Shown here piece after piece: positions 12,387 to 22,919 of a stretch of 29,488 nucleotides of DNA (position 1 is the first letter of the stretch; every line of letters begins with the position of its first letter). Source of the DNA: Gnetum montanum (lineage: Eukaryota > Streptophyta > Gnetopsida > Gnetales > Gnetaceae); assembly GCA_015680685.1 (NCBI GenBank), contig MNCI01014495.1, positions 955,005 to 984,492 on the forward strand, written 5' to 3'. The translations under genes and the position numbers were made by a program. Below the pieces are notes generated by a model, which saw only the letters and a program-made list of their open reading frames with translations, ran no database searches and had not been told where the DNA came from.

Positions 12387-12419
12387 AAAAAACTTTACAC
12401 AAAAAATGTAAAGTTTTTT
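12387..12419. repeat. Perfect 13-bp inverted repeat (hairpin)
   Basis: AAAAAACTTTACA at 12387-12399 is the exact reverse complement of 12407-12419, with a 7-base A-rich loop. It lies in AT-rich DNA and its role is unknown. Confidence 0.7.
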
Positions 12420-12619
12420 CATTATGAGTTTTTAAATATTTATGGATAAATAGTAGATAAAGAAAAATTTTTATATGAAATTGAAACTAAGCTTTTATGA
12501 CATGCAAATATCCAAAGGATTATCTGTACCATGAAAGTTAAATATGAATTCAACAAAGTAGCTAACTAATGTTGGATGTAACAAGAAAAGCTAATACTAG
12601 TTTAGCTATATATTTATGA

Positions 12620-12637
12620 TATATATATATATATATA
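12620..12637. repeat. (AT)n microsatellite
   Basis: A run of about nine AT units. Confidence 0.9.
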
Positions 12638-12647
12638 ATTTACCTGA

Positions 12648-12684
12648 GAGAATTTTTTATATGTTTTCAAATTAAAAAATTCTC
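12648..12684. repeat. Perfect 12-bp inverted repeat
   Basis: GAGAATTTTTTA at 12648-12659 pairs with TAAAAAATTCTC at 12673-12684 across a 13-base loop. Confidence 0.65.
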
Positions 12685-12929
12685 AAATTGATTCATTGAG
12701 AATTAATTTTTCAAGGGCAAGGTTGAAATTACAAAGCATTTGGACTCACAAATAATAATTCTAGTGAAAGTGTTCATCTCTTATCATAGCATTACGATGA
12801 TAATTATTTATTTACCATGATAAAGTGTAAAAAAAGGGAAACAACATGATCAAGAAAGCTTCCCTCATCGTTACAATAATAAATTTTTTTTACCATTAGA
12901 GAGGACTCTCTTGGATGGAGCTAGTAATT

Positions 12930-13920
12930 GGCATTTCAACCAAAATAAACCTTATGTTGCAATATCATATTTTAGGCTCAAATATTTAGATTGAGTGTAA
13001 CTAAGAAAAACATGCTTCTCATCCTCAAGATTTCTTGAACCACATATCTTGCATGTATTCTTTTCTCTAGGAATTTGCATCCATCTTCCACTTTCTATTC
13101 TAAGATGATCTAAACTTAAATGAAGCTAATTGGTTCAAATGTGACATATCATCTAGAGTATCGCTAAGATTTAGTAAACTTCTAAGTTTAACTAATTACT
13201 TCTTATGAATGCCAAATAAAATTTTTTCTTACCTTCTACATTTGACCATAACTTTTTTAAAACTTGATATTCAAACAACTTAGAAATGTACTTTGGATTA
13301 CTTTATATATTCTCCAATAAGAAATCCCAAGTCTTCCACCGTTATATTCCTTGGAAATATCATCCTTGTCCTTCCATATCTTCAAGGAATGCTTTAGAAA
13401 ATTTGATCTTTTCTATTTTTAATAGTTTTGGAGTCATCATCATTTCAACCTTATCTCAACAAAATAGGGTTAGCTTAGTGTAAAATCCTAGTTTACTAGT
13501 TTTTGAGTATAAGTAATAAATTGTCAAATAACTTCTACTTCTAAAGGAAGTAGATTATGCTCTAGAAAAAGCATGGAATAGGGTGTTTGTACTTTCAACT
13601 TTAATTCATTAAGTAAAAATATCTTATGCAGTCTTTTAATGGCCTTCCAATTTTTAGCATTAAAACCTCATTCCCAAATTGTGCATCATATAACACAATA
13701 TGATAAATGACCGTCTAAAAGATTTATTTTCTAACCTTCCAAGCCTAAAGTATTGATATATCTTTGTTTAATAGATTTGACATTTATGTTATTTTTAATA
13801 CCTAGGAAATTGAAGACTTCTTGAAAAAAAACTTTGAAATGATTTCCCTATTTTGTCTTTTCCTTGTATAAAAAATATAGATTGTGGGTGAACATTTAGG
13901 TTTCAACTATTTTAATTTAA
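12930..13920 (-). pseudogene. LINE ORF2 C-terminal remnant
   Basis: The minus strand encodes, across several frames, the end of a non-LTR retrotransposon ORF2. First comes the sequence that follows the RT catalytic core (FNFLGIKNNINV, near 13820-13780). Then come NWKAIKRLHKIFLL and VQTPYSMLFLEHNLLPLE (about 13660-13540), which are typical of the post-RT region. Last is a zinc-knuckle-like end, GRWMQIPREKNTCKICG followed by EDEKHVFL (about 13090-13010). Frames change and stops are frequent, so it is non-functional. RT active-site motifs and the endonuclease are not visible. Usual LINE ORF2 proteins exceed 1000 residues; only about 300 remain. Confidence 0.7.
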
Positions 13921-14497
13921 CATACATTTTATCGTTAAAAGAATCATCACCCTAAGTCTCAATGGGTATCTCGCTAAGTGGTCCTGGGAGAATTGGTGGA
14001 TGAGTGAAAGCCTAGCCTCTTTAATTGGCTCCTTTATGCTCAAAACTACATCTTTTGATTTAACAAACAAACATCTTACAATCACTCCAAATGATGGTCT
14101 CTTATTTTTGTTAATAATATTAAGTTAAAAGAGGTACATGAATATAATAACTATATTTGACTAAAATATTATAGCAAATCATTTTTTATTCTTAGCTTTT
14201 TGCTATTTTGCAACAAGAAAATGCACTTTGTATGAATGAGAAGGATTATCAAGAGATTTTTCATTCTAATCCCTTAGCATAAATATTGCTAGTTTTGCTT
14301 AAAGAGAAAAAATTTATTTATATGGTGACTTCAATACTATAATTAGTTTTAATCAAACACTTATTAGTTGCTAAAATTCTCAAAGCTTATCAAGGTATAA
14401 GAAAAGTGCAAAATGTAATAAATTTTTAAAAGCTAAGGAGTTCAATCATAGGGATAAGTAACAAGAACTAGATCTACTAATAATAAATGAGAATAGT
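13921..14497. other. No gene seen
   Basis: AT-rich sequence between the LINE remnant and L3. It might contain more decayed LINE sequence, but no motif supports that. Confidence 0.4.
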
Positions 14498-15350
14498 TGA
14501 TGAGCAGTTGAGTAATCCAATACCCAACCATACAAGTCATAAGTATGTGAACAAGGCAATGTGAATATGTTAGTAACTGGTTAAAGTTCAAGACTATTGT
14601 CTTCCCACATGAGCTAGTGAAATCTATGGATATGGTTTAACTCATGGTGAGGTATACAATATGTTGATGTTATTCGGTCATCTAGCTTCTAGAAAACATG
14701 ATAAAGCAGGAGTGATTTCTAACTCTAAGTCTAACTAAAATAGTAAACAAATCTAGTTTATTCTAAGGTGATGAGTATCCAGTCTTGACCTTTTGTACAT
14801 ACCTTGGGCTTCATGTAACTACTACTAGAATTACCAAGTACTTCATTACTAGGAAAACCAAGCAATAACACTACTGGGTTACCAAGCAATTATACTTAAG
14901 TGCTTGAGATTAGTCATACTCATTCTGCTTAACAACAGTAATGGTAAAATGCATGAAAAAGTAAACATTAACTAAGAAAATAGTAAACATTATTCTAAGT
15001 AAAATAGTAAACTAGGAGAATGTTACAATAGTATGAAATAGCTCAATATTTATTGGTAGTCACACTTATGCCCAAGTACAATATGCTTAAATAAAGACTA
15101 TATGCACTACTTCACACTACACTGTGAGCATTCACACTTCTAAGTGCTTACAAAAAGAAACTACAAGAGTTACACTACTATGTTATGAAAACTATTGTGG
15201 ATTCATGCATTTAAGTGTTGTACTTATAGGTTGGCATGCATCCTCCAATATTGCATATATGACAACATAGCATGGGCTACAATATTGAAGTTATGATATC
15301 TGAGCTAGCATAGCTCTGATATCGTAGTCTGTCTAAATTTCAATTTATCA
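14498..15350 (-). mobile_element. Family L LTR, copy L3 (3' LTR of G2)
   Basis: An 853-bp LTR in minus orientation, with plus-strand ends TGATGAG and TTATCA. It follows the G2 ORF and its polypurine block. GATATC words lie at 15295 and 15318. The TATA box is eroded (TATAAGTA-like, near 15220). The U5 part contains about three imperfect 25-bp repeats (14820-14890). No 5' partner is visible. Confidence 0.8.
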
Positions 15351-15386
15351 TACCCCCATGACTGATTAAAAACTCATCCTCAAGTT
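15351..15386 (-). other. Polypurine tract and pre-LTR block of G2/L3
   Basis: On the minus strand this reads CTTGAGGATGAGTTTTTA, then a stretch ending CATGGGGGTA, abutting the start of L3. The same block occurs before L1, L4 and L6. Confidence 0.75.
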
Positions 15387-15454
15387 AAAACAAAATGAGG
15401 ATAAAGTTCCTTAAAAAATTTGGAGGTAGCTTTACATGACACTTTATGCCATAG

Positions 15455-18278
15455 TTATGTTTTACAGAAATGACATAAGACATGATAGGACAACTTTGAC
15501 AAAAAATGAAACTCGACGAAACTTGATGTAGCCTGTGTAGTTACTAGTGGTGGTGGCTCCTCCATCTGTTGCTTTCTCTTGTCATCAAGCTTCTAGAATT
15601 TTTATTTGTTTAGGAGTGCCTAAAGTTTCTCCTCCTCCATTCTTGGGTCATGTACCATCCATGCTTGTTGTGCAATATGTGATGGAGCAGGTACATCGTA
15701 GCTACAAAAACATCAGATTGGCTTTAACATACCATGTTGCAAACTGTCTCCTTTCTTCTTTAAAAGCTCTAGCCTTTGCTTATAATTCATGATAATCTAC
15801 CAATCTTCTAGCCAGGTTCGCTATTACATTCTACCCTTGGTAGCCAGCCTTTACTACTTCTAACTTAAAGTTTGCCACCTAAAGTTTCTTTAAGGCATCT
15901 TTGTGATCTACAAACTCCTTATTATATAGTGTGTATGTGGTTACTGCTTGTTGTTCTAGTTCATTTCTAGGCCCACTTGCTGTTTACATGGCCAAGTTAG
16001 CATAATAAAGGTTAGCTAACCCCATGTACTCTTTCAAGTCATCTATCTACATGTCTTTATTCTTAACTCTCACCTTGTGGACATGGGCATAACTATCCAA
16101 GATGGGTTACCAGTATGGATTCTGTGTTGATATGAAATTGATTCTATCCTTTGGTATTTAAATCTCCTTGTCATTAATCTACTTATACATCCCCACTTGG
16201 TCACAGAAGTGTTTCTTGAGTTATTCATGCTTCTTAGCTTCATTTTTTCATGCACTAATTTTAATAGTTAATTTTTGTCTAATTGCATGTACCTCCTCCA
16301 TTGAGAGGGTTCTATTCTCTCTTGCTAAGTAGCTCATGTCTTGGTTAACCCTTATTAGTTACTCTCTTAACTAATAAATGCTTTCTTTAAAGATGTTCTT
16401 CTATTTTTCAATGTTGGTAAACCTACTGTTATTAGTAGTGAGCTATTTGTTCTCTTCTTAGGCTATGGTGAGTGCCTTATTTATGCTTCTACTATGGAGG
16501 CACTCCACATCACTTTCTCCTTCTTGTTCTCCATTTGCTTATTCTACTTAATTAGGTGGCTAATTTTCTTTGTTCTGAATTATTCAATCTAGTCAAGTGT
16601 AATGAATGGAGTTAAATTTCTACGTTCTACCCTTAGGATCGTGAGCTCTTCTTGTAATCTCAGAATTTCAGTTTCTACATGCTTCACCTTGGTCTCTGCC
16701 ATGACTAGCTTACCCTTTTTTGCAATAAGTTCTGACTGCACTATAGTGACATTACTTGGGATGTCAAAAAAATGTTGTCATCACTTGTTTAGTCTATACT
16801 AGTTGATATAGCACATCTTCATGATTTGCAGCAATCATGGAGGTTCCAACTAGCATCTGAGCATCTCTAGCTCCAATGAGATTCACTGGTGACATAATAG
16901 CTACATTGAAGGATTCTTTAATACGATCTATGATCACTTCTATGGCTCCTACTGCATCTTGGTGCTACATTACCACAACTGTGGCACCTTCTCCAATTTC
17001 TAGCATAACTTGGAATGATGCAGCATTCTCAGATATTTGTTGTGACCATTGTACCTCTCCTCCTAATTACAATGAGATTTTTCCACTTATAGAATTTACG
17101 GAAACTATGAGTTAAATGGAATTGTTAATTACTCTATAGAGATTGGCCTCCTCCCTTATTCCCTAGTTAGTAATCTTTGCAATCTATTACAAATGACTCA
17201 TTAATGGCCTATAGTCCTATGGTGACGGTGGTGGAACTTGCTATTGCTGTTGTTCTTGTTGTTGTTGCTACTTTTGATCACTAGAACCCACTTGCTATTA
17301 TTGTTCAGTGTTTTGTGTGGTTCCCCTAGCTTCTGTTTCTTCCTCCACTTGATCTTGCTTTGGTGATGCAAGCTTAAGCATCTCAGCATATGAGGCATTC
17401 TGAGCTTTCATAAGGACATCATTGGTGTACCCCCAAGATTCCAACATGTTTGCATAGCTTCTTGTTTAGGCAAGGGGATGGAAGTATCAATTTTCCTACC
17501 TTCTTCTCTTCAAACTCTTTGAATCTCCATAAAATAGAGTTGTGTAAGATTGGTGTTGTATTTTCCCAATCATAATTGCACCTCCTTTGGTTGCATAGGT
17601 GGAAAATCTGTTTAATATCTTAGTGAGAAATAAGTGGCATGTGCCAATTTTGAAATAAATTCTTTCCTCCAAAGTTAATTCATTGTATTGTTTATTCTCT
17701 TTGTTATATGTCCTTTTCAACCACAATTTTCTAGTTTCTGTGTCAGACTTGGTGGATAGATGTGCTAGCCTTGCTCCTTCATTAGCCACATTTAGAGCTT
17801 CTACTATCACCTTGATTGAATAAGAAACAAAGAGTCCCTCTATGTTAATTGTAGCATCTTTAGCTTTGTTATGTAAAAACTAATAAGTCTTCCCAAGATA
17901 CCATTCTCCACTATTTGATAGGATGGGCCATAGTGGTGACACTTAGAGTTGCATCCTCATCACCTTAGGAACAAATTCTACAAATGGGCCAAAGTTCATT
18001 TCTATAATCATTGTGGTTATGAGCATCTTGTCGTAGATGATTTGAAGGCATTCTTGTGATAGCATGAGGCACTGCCCTTGTACTTGTGGTTTTTTCACCT
18101 CTCCTTGAGTTGAATGTCCAATAGCAGGAGTTTCTTAATGGTTACTATAAGATTGAGCCTCCTGCTTCACATGTTCTACTTGTGGCTCTTATGCTCCTGT
18201 TTGGCATCTTCCACTGGCTCTTGTTCTCTTGCTTATTGGTTGTGGAAGTCCTCCTTGTGCTCCTCTCTTTGGGGCCAT
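15455..18278 (-). pseudogene. Extra ORF of family-L retrotransposon, copy G2 (near full length)
   Basis: This is the most complete copy, about 940 codons. ATG at 18278 opens MAPKRG and is preceded by TTGATTGATTGTAG. An N-terminal domain (about residues 65-275) includes SGEWYLGKTY and a largely open stretch 17810-17496. A Gln-rich then Pro-rich linker follows (about 17300-17210), where several Gln codons have become TAA or TAG. Next is a conserved block beginning MSHL and containing SQQISENAASFQVMLEIGEG and HQDAVGA. A frameshift lies in a T-run near 16768. Then comes a long Lys/Glu/Leu-rich coiled-coil-like region (about 16700-15800), frameshifted more than once, and a tail with YVKANLMFL and MEEPPPL. 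Homologous blocks occur in G1 and G3. No retroviral enzyme motif is present. Function unknown. Confidence 0.8.
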
Positions 18279-18429
18279 CTACAATCAATCAAGGGTTGGA
18301 GTTACTAGAGTGTCCTCATACATTCTTAAAGATTCTATATCTTACTCATGCCCTTAGTTACATTAAGTTCCTAGTTCATTATGATTGTAGAGTTAGGAAG
18401 TTTTCAAATCAAAATTTCTTTTATATGGC
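18279..18429 (-). other. Upstream flank of G2 ORF
   Basis: This is a short non-coding-looking stretch between the G2 start and X2. No integrase or RT C-terminus is recognisable. It ends at the CTAAG target duplication, and the element presumably continued into what is now 21185 onward. Confidence 0.4.
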
Positions 18430-18434
18430 CTAAG
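18430..18434. repeat. Target-site duplication of X2, left copy
   Basis: CTAAG immediately before the TGTTGG start of X2. It is identical to 21180-21184. Confidence 0.85.
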
Positions 18435-18749
18435 TGTTGGCACATTTTGGCCATTCAATGGAACAGGCTTTATAAGGTTATGGTGATTTTTGAAAAATTT
18501 AAAAGAGATTGTTGAGATTTTGTTTCTTCACCTTGAAGTCTACCATGTCGATTAAGACAAGCTTTTGCTAATTGGTTCACATCCACAAAGGCATGGTTGA
18601 ATGTCCCAAAATCTTAGAGGCCTTGTTCAACTTGCATCCTTGAACCAACCAATACACAAAAGTTGTAGAGCCTCCTTCCAAGGACCATGTTGCCCATATG
18701 CAAAAATCATACCATTCCATGGGATTTCATCCCTTGTTGGCATTCGGAG

Positions 18750-19330
18750 AAAAATGAGTAAAATGGAGGCTGAGCGGTGGTGGAATGGTGGTCGTCATCA
18801 TGGACTGAATCGTGGAACGTGGCCCTTGTGAGAGCCGAAGCCATACGAAACATCTGCAGCGGCGATCGCGTATGAGCTGGAAGAGAAGACCTCGGGATAG
18901 TCCAAGGCAGAGCAGTGAGCAGTTGTGGCAGATCGTGCTCAATTCTGGGTTAAAGTGCAACTCTGCCGTGCGAGAGGCAGCTGACGTGGATGCGGAGAAT
19001 AGGCGGAAAGAGCAGCAGTGGCAGCAGCAAGGAATGTGAATGCATATGGGCAGAAAGAAGAAGGGTCCAACCAATGGCAGGAATGCAAGGAGGCCAAGCG
19101 TCAGATGTATCTTATGAGTACGGAGAAAAATGTCACATTGGGAGTAAAAAGATTTTTTGAAGCCGGCCTAAGGGGTTCAAGATGCCACGCAGCAATGCCA
19201 AAAATGTTTCCAATCTGGCCACTAGACCTATGAATGCAAAAATGAAAGGATTTACATGTCACAGCCCTTACATTCCGAGTAGCTCCGAAACCCTCCACTG
19301 AAACCATCGGCTGCAGCAGAACCTCCTCTC
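18750..19330. other. CpG-rich segment inside X2
   Basis: This part keeps many CG dinucleotides (for example GCGGCGATCGCG near 18860) while the rest of the window is depleted. Short overlapping open frames occur on both strands (18812-19039 plus, 19018-19233 plus, 18727-19074 minus), which is typical of GC-rich sequence without clear coding content. None resembles a protein I know. It may be a young U3 or a captured fragment. Confidence 0.45.
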
Positions 19331-19699
19331 ATGGTGGCAGTTCACATATGTGTCTGTTTCTATGGGTTTCGCGCAGAAGAGGAAATGAACCAGTTGATTA
19401 TTCCTGTCGTTCTTGCAACCATTACTTATTATCCGAACAGCAATTTACCAGTACGTGGGTTCAGAAATAAATAATAACAAAGTGCAGAGAAGATGAAGAT
19501 GGAATCGGCCTTGATATAACTGGGATTACATTCAGGGTGCCATAAATTAAAATGTGAGAGTACAACTCCACTTATGCATTTGGTTATATACACATACATA
19601 TATCAAATCCATGGTTACTATCTCTATTACTACAAGGAAAATAAAATATTTTATGATTTAAAAAGGAAAAGACAGTTATGGAATATTTTTGTAATATCC

Positions 19700-19707
19700 T
19701 ATAAAAG
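19700..19707 (+). promoter_or_regulatory. TATA box of X2
   Basis: TATAAAAG about 1.27 kb into the LTR. It is the best core promoter candidate and would make U3 about 1.3 kb long. Confidence 0.5.
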
Positions 19708-19866
19708 GAGACATTTGGCTATTATTCCTATGGAAGTTGTAACTTCCTATGATAGTTACAACTATAATATTTATAATTAATTTTAATTTGGATTATCATG
19801 AAGACACTTGTCAATTGTAGCCTTTTTTATCTCTATGGTGGTTACAACCATCCAAGATTTTTGTAA

Positions 19867-19937
19867 CTTACCTAACTTGTTGGGCAAGTAATCTCCTAAT
19901 TGGTTGGCCAAGTTACTTGGGAGAGAAGTTAGGTAAG
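19867..19937. repeat. 12-bp inverted repeat in X2
   Basis: CTTACCTAACTT (19867-19878) and AAGTTAGGTAAG (19926-19937) are exact reverse complements with a 47-base spacer. The spacer contains two related words, GGGCAAGTAATC and GGCCAAGTTACT. It lies downstream of the TATA box, so it would be in the 5' part of the transcript. Confidence 0.65.
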
Positions 19938-21179
19938 ATATTTTTAAATATGTAACTTCCCTACCTACCTTTGAACCCTATAGAAAGGCTTCAGGGGTCA
20001 AGGGGGAGGTACATTGGGTCTCACACATCACACTTGGGATCTTGGAAGATTTGTAAAGAAGATTGCTTGTAAGATGGCTTGCTAAAGAAAAGATTTCAGC
20101 CTCTTTGTCATAGTTCTGTGAGTTATGTTTTATTTTTATTTTGTTTAAATTGTTTAGCTAGTGGTTTAGATAGTATCATCCTTGGCAAGTAATTTTGGGA
20201 TTTTTAGATTGCTCTTATTGTTCTTGTTGCACGATTGAAAATTTCTATTAAAATTTTGCCATAGAAGCACTTGTGTTTAAAAGCCTTAAGAGAATTTTAG
20301 TAGTAAATTGTTATTGTGCAACGTATAGGAATTGCTATTGGGATTGTTGTAAGAGAGCCTCTGCTTGTAGTCATGTCGTTGAACAATTTAGTAGTCAAGA
20401 GGGTTCAGAAAATCTTTGGTATTTTGATGGGACCAGAATAGCTTCTTTTTATCTTTAAAGTGAATTTCCATGGTATTTCAATCAGAAATTGTCAAGTCTT
20501 TCAAAGGTTCTATTTGAATGCAATCCTGGACATCTATTATCTAGTAAAAATGGAGTCTCGTACGTGGTAGTTTACGCAGCAATTTTTGGTAGCATAGTAG
20601 GATTGTCTTGAAGAAATTGCTTATTTGAGCCTTGGAAGTTTGAATAATTCGTAGATATTGAATTTGGAATAGCTTTATTATGAAGTGTTTAATCGTGTCA
20701 GTTTACCTTGTTTAAATATTTGAGGTCTATGCAAATCTGCTTTCCTTTCTTTTCTGTCTATTTCCATCGAATCTTGCTCTATTTCTAGTTTTCTTGTGGA
20801 ACTATCTCTTTCTCTGGGAAAAATTAGGAGTAGATTTGTAGAGTTATGCTCAAATGTTTTTGCAAAATATTATTTGTTACAAGTAGGTATTATAAGGACC
20901 GCATAGACTAGGTAGTTAAACAAAATAGGAAACTTTCAACAACTCACAGTACTTGGCAAAGTTGGCTGAATCTCTTTAAAGTAAGTCATTTGTAATTTAC
21001 ACACAACGCAATCGTTACATTACTCACAATCGCACACCACAACAGCACACACACATACTCACATTAACTACTGAGTTTATTTGGAGGTATCTGGGCCTTG
21101 GTGTTTCCAGAGACCAGCAGGCACCTAAATCCTGTTCGAGGACACTCGTTGGCAGTCACGTCCCAAACGGTCACCAACA

Positions 21180-21184
21180 CTAAG
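21180..21184. repeat. Target-site duplication of X2, right copy
   Basis: CTAAG immediately after CCAACA, identical to 18430-18434. Confidence 0.85.
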
Positions 21185-21895
21185 ATAATTGGTTTGGTTG
21201 ATTAGGAGTCTTATTAAAATTGTTTTGTCCTTAATATGAGTGATTTTCTTTAAAAACATTTATTATTTTCCTTTAAACTTTCACTTATAATACCTTCTGG
21301 GCATTAGCAATTTTGAAAAAATTAACTTATATTTTCCTCACTAGCACCCTCCCATAACTAATATGAGCACTTTGTGATCAAATAGATTTGAAAAGAATGA
21401 AAATTGGAGTGATAGTGTACATGTTATGGCTTAGAGAAGCTAGGAGGTCATGGCTCAATTCATAGAAGAAAAATGGAAAAATCTCCCTAGGGTTCAGGTG
21501 TGAAAATGAAATTTTTTTGATAAGTTTCAACCTATATATAGATTTTTTGGGATCTGATATTGGAGGCAGAAAATTAACATATTTCTTAAAGGTTTGATGA
21601 TTAAAAATGAATCCTTTTGAGTATTTGGAAGATTTAAAGCATATTTAGAGGATCTTGGCTATGGATGATGCATATTTTTAGAAAATTTGTCATGGATAAT
21701 GCATAAAGAAGGAATCTCGAGCTACAAAAGTTTATGAAGTGTTGATGAGATGGATGAGATGGGCAATGAGTTCATGTTATTAGAATGGATAGTTTAAGTA
21801 ATAAGGGAGGTTTTTATTGACATTTATTATTAGTATTAGAAGACTCAAGATGATGTGGAATTACTTGGCAAGTATAAGAGACAATAGTTATACAA
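21185..21895. other. No gene seen; right flank of X2
   Basis: AT-rich DNA continuing the sequence that X2 interrupted. It may belong to the 5' side of the G2 element (minus strand), but no pol motif or LTR boundary is visible. Confidence 0.35.
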
Positions 21896-22149
21896 GTGGG
21901 TCCTCCCCAAAGCAGGCTTTAGCCCTTAATGCCCTTGTACAACCATGCATAAAAGTGTCCTTAGGCACTTAAGGAGTTGAATATAACACATTCCTATTTA
22001 GCAAAACACACATGTTAGTATCACCAAGTTAGGAAAATTATGCTATGTTATACAAAATCATAAGTTAAGATTATTCATACAGTGGGATCAAATGGATTTA
22101 GAAGGGATTGTAGAAACTGGGACATGAGGTGTCTTACCATAGGCATAAT
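21896..22149 (+). repeat. Repeat R, copy R1
   Basis: It begins with TCCTCCCCAAAGCAGGCT, followed shortly by CCCTTAATGCCCT, words shared with 29338-29488. Its right half aligns loosely with 3060-3235. It ends where L4 begins, so the L4 element inserted into it. Its class is unknown. Confidence 0.6.
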
Positions 22150-22735
22150 TGATGAGCAATGAAGTACTCCTACGCTCAACCATACAAATCATTAAGCATT
22201 CACACATGATCTAGTTGAATTCCGTGGACTCTATGTCTTTCGGTACACTAGCCTCTAGGAAATGAACTTTCCCTAACAGTCATTTTTTGTCATCCCAATT
22301 ACACTTGTGATATACAAACCTATGGTTAAGTGTAATCAAGGCATATGATTTTTATTATTTTATATTTTATGTTCCTGGTGCTTTAAAATAGATAAATGAA
22401 GTGATTTAATAGCTAATTAATTAATCTCTAACTAATCCTAACATAAGTATCTGGTCCCACTTTCCATACATGTCTTGAACCCAGTATCCACTACTAGGAT
22501 TACCAAGCACTATGGCCTTGGGCAAACCAAACAATAGCACTACTAGGATTACTAAGCAAATATGTGTTTACGCTCGAACCAATCGTACTTATGTGTTTAA
22601 TCTATTTATCTTAATTAATTAACCAACTAAATTCTAATTTAGATTAACTGATTACATAATTCATGAAAATAGTAAATGTAAAAATAAATCATTAATCTAT
22701 TCTAAGTGTTGCAAGGTTTGATCAAAAGGCTTATC

Positions 22736-22741
22736 TTTATT
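22736..22741 (-). terminator. Poly(A) signal of L4
   Basis: Minus-strand AATAAA at the same distance from the TATA box as in L5 and L6. Confidence 0.5.
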
Positions 22742-22911
22742 GTCATTCACGCTGGTGTGCTTAGGTACATCAGTGCTTGTATAAAGATCTGTACACTTTC
22801 TGACTCATGATGCAGGGACTCAGAGAAATATTTTAACTCTCAAATGATAAAACTATAAGACCTCTACTACAACTATCACTTGACCTCCCATAGACATAGC
22901 TTGTAAGCACA

Positions 22912-22919
22912 TATTTATA
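22912..22919 (-). promoter_or_regulatory. TATA box of L4
   Basis: Minus-strand TATAAATA. Confidence 0.6.

Larger units (their letters stand above)
18435..21179 (+). mobile_element. Family X solo LTR, 2.7 kb (X2)
   Basis: The insertion starts TGTTGG and ends CCAACA (inverted termini) and is flanked by a perfect 5-bp duplication, CTAAG. I see no internal primer-binding site, polypurine tract, gag or pol, and no second copy of its ends inside. It is therefore best read as a solo LTR left by recombination. A TATAAAAG box lies at 19700. The last 104 bp match X1 at the window start. It lies just upstream of the G2 ORF. The stretch 18750-19330 is richer in CpG than the surrounding decayed DNA. The LTR is unusually long; a large non-autonomous element without internal genes is the alternative reading. 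Confidence 0.85.

Noticed and set aside
14820-14890. Repeats with near-regular spacing as a CRISPR-like array
   Set aside because: Only three imperfect units, shared by all LTRs of the family, without unique spacers.
16602-17115. Plus-strand open frames of 66 and 79 codons
   Set aside because: Both lie antisense to G2, whose minus-strand frame is supported by alignment with G1.
18727-19074. 115-codon minus-strand open frame in X2
   Set aside because: It lies in a CpG-rich block with open frames on both strands; no recognisable protein and strong Cys/Ser bias.
1-21179. X1 and X2 as the two LTRs of a single 21-kb element
   Set aside because: X2 has its own perfect 5-bp duplication on both sides, and the sequence after X1 is in-frame ORF of G1, not a primer-binding site.
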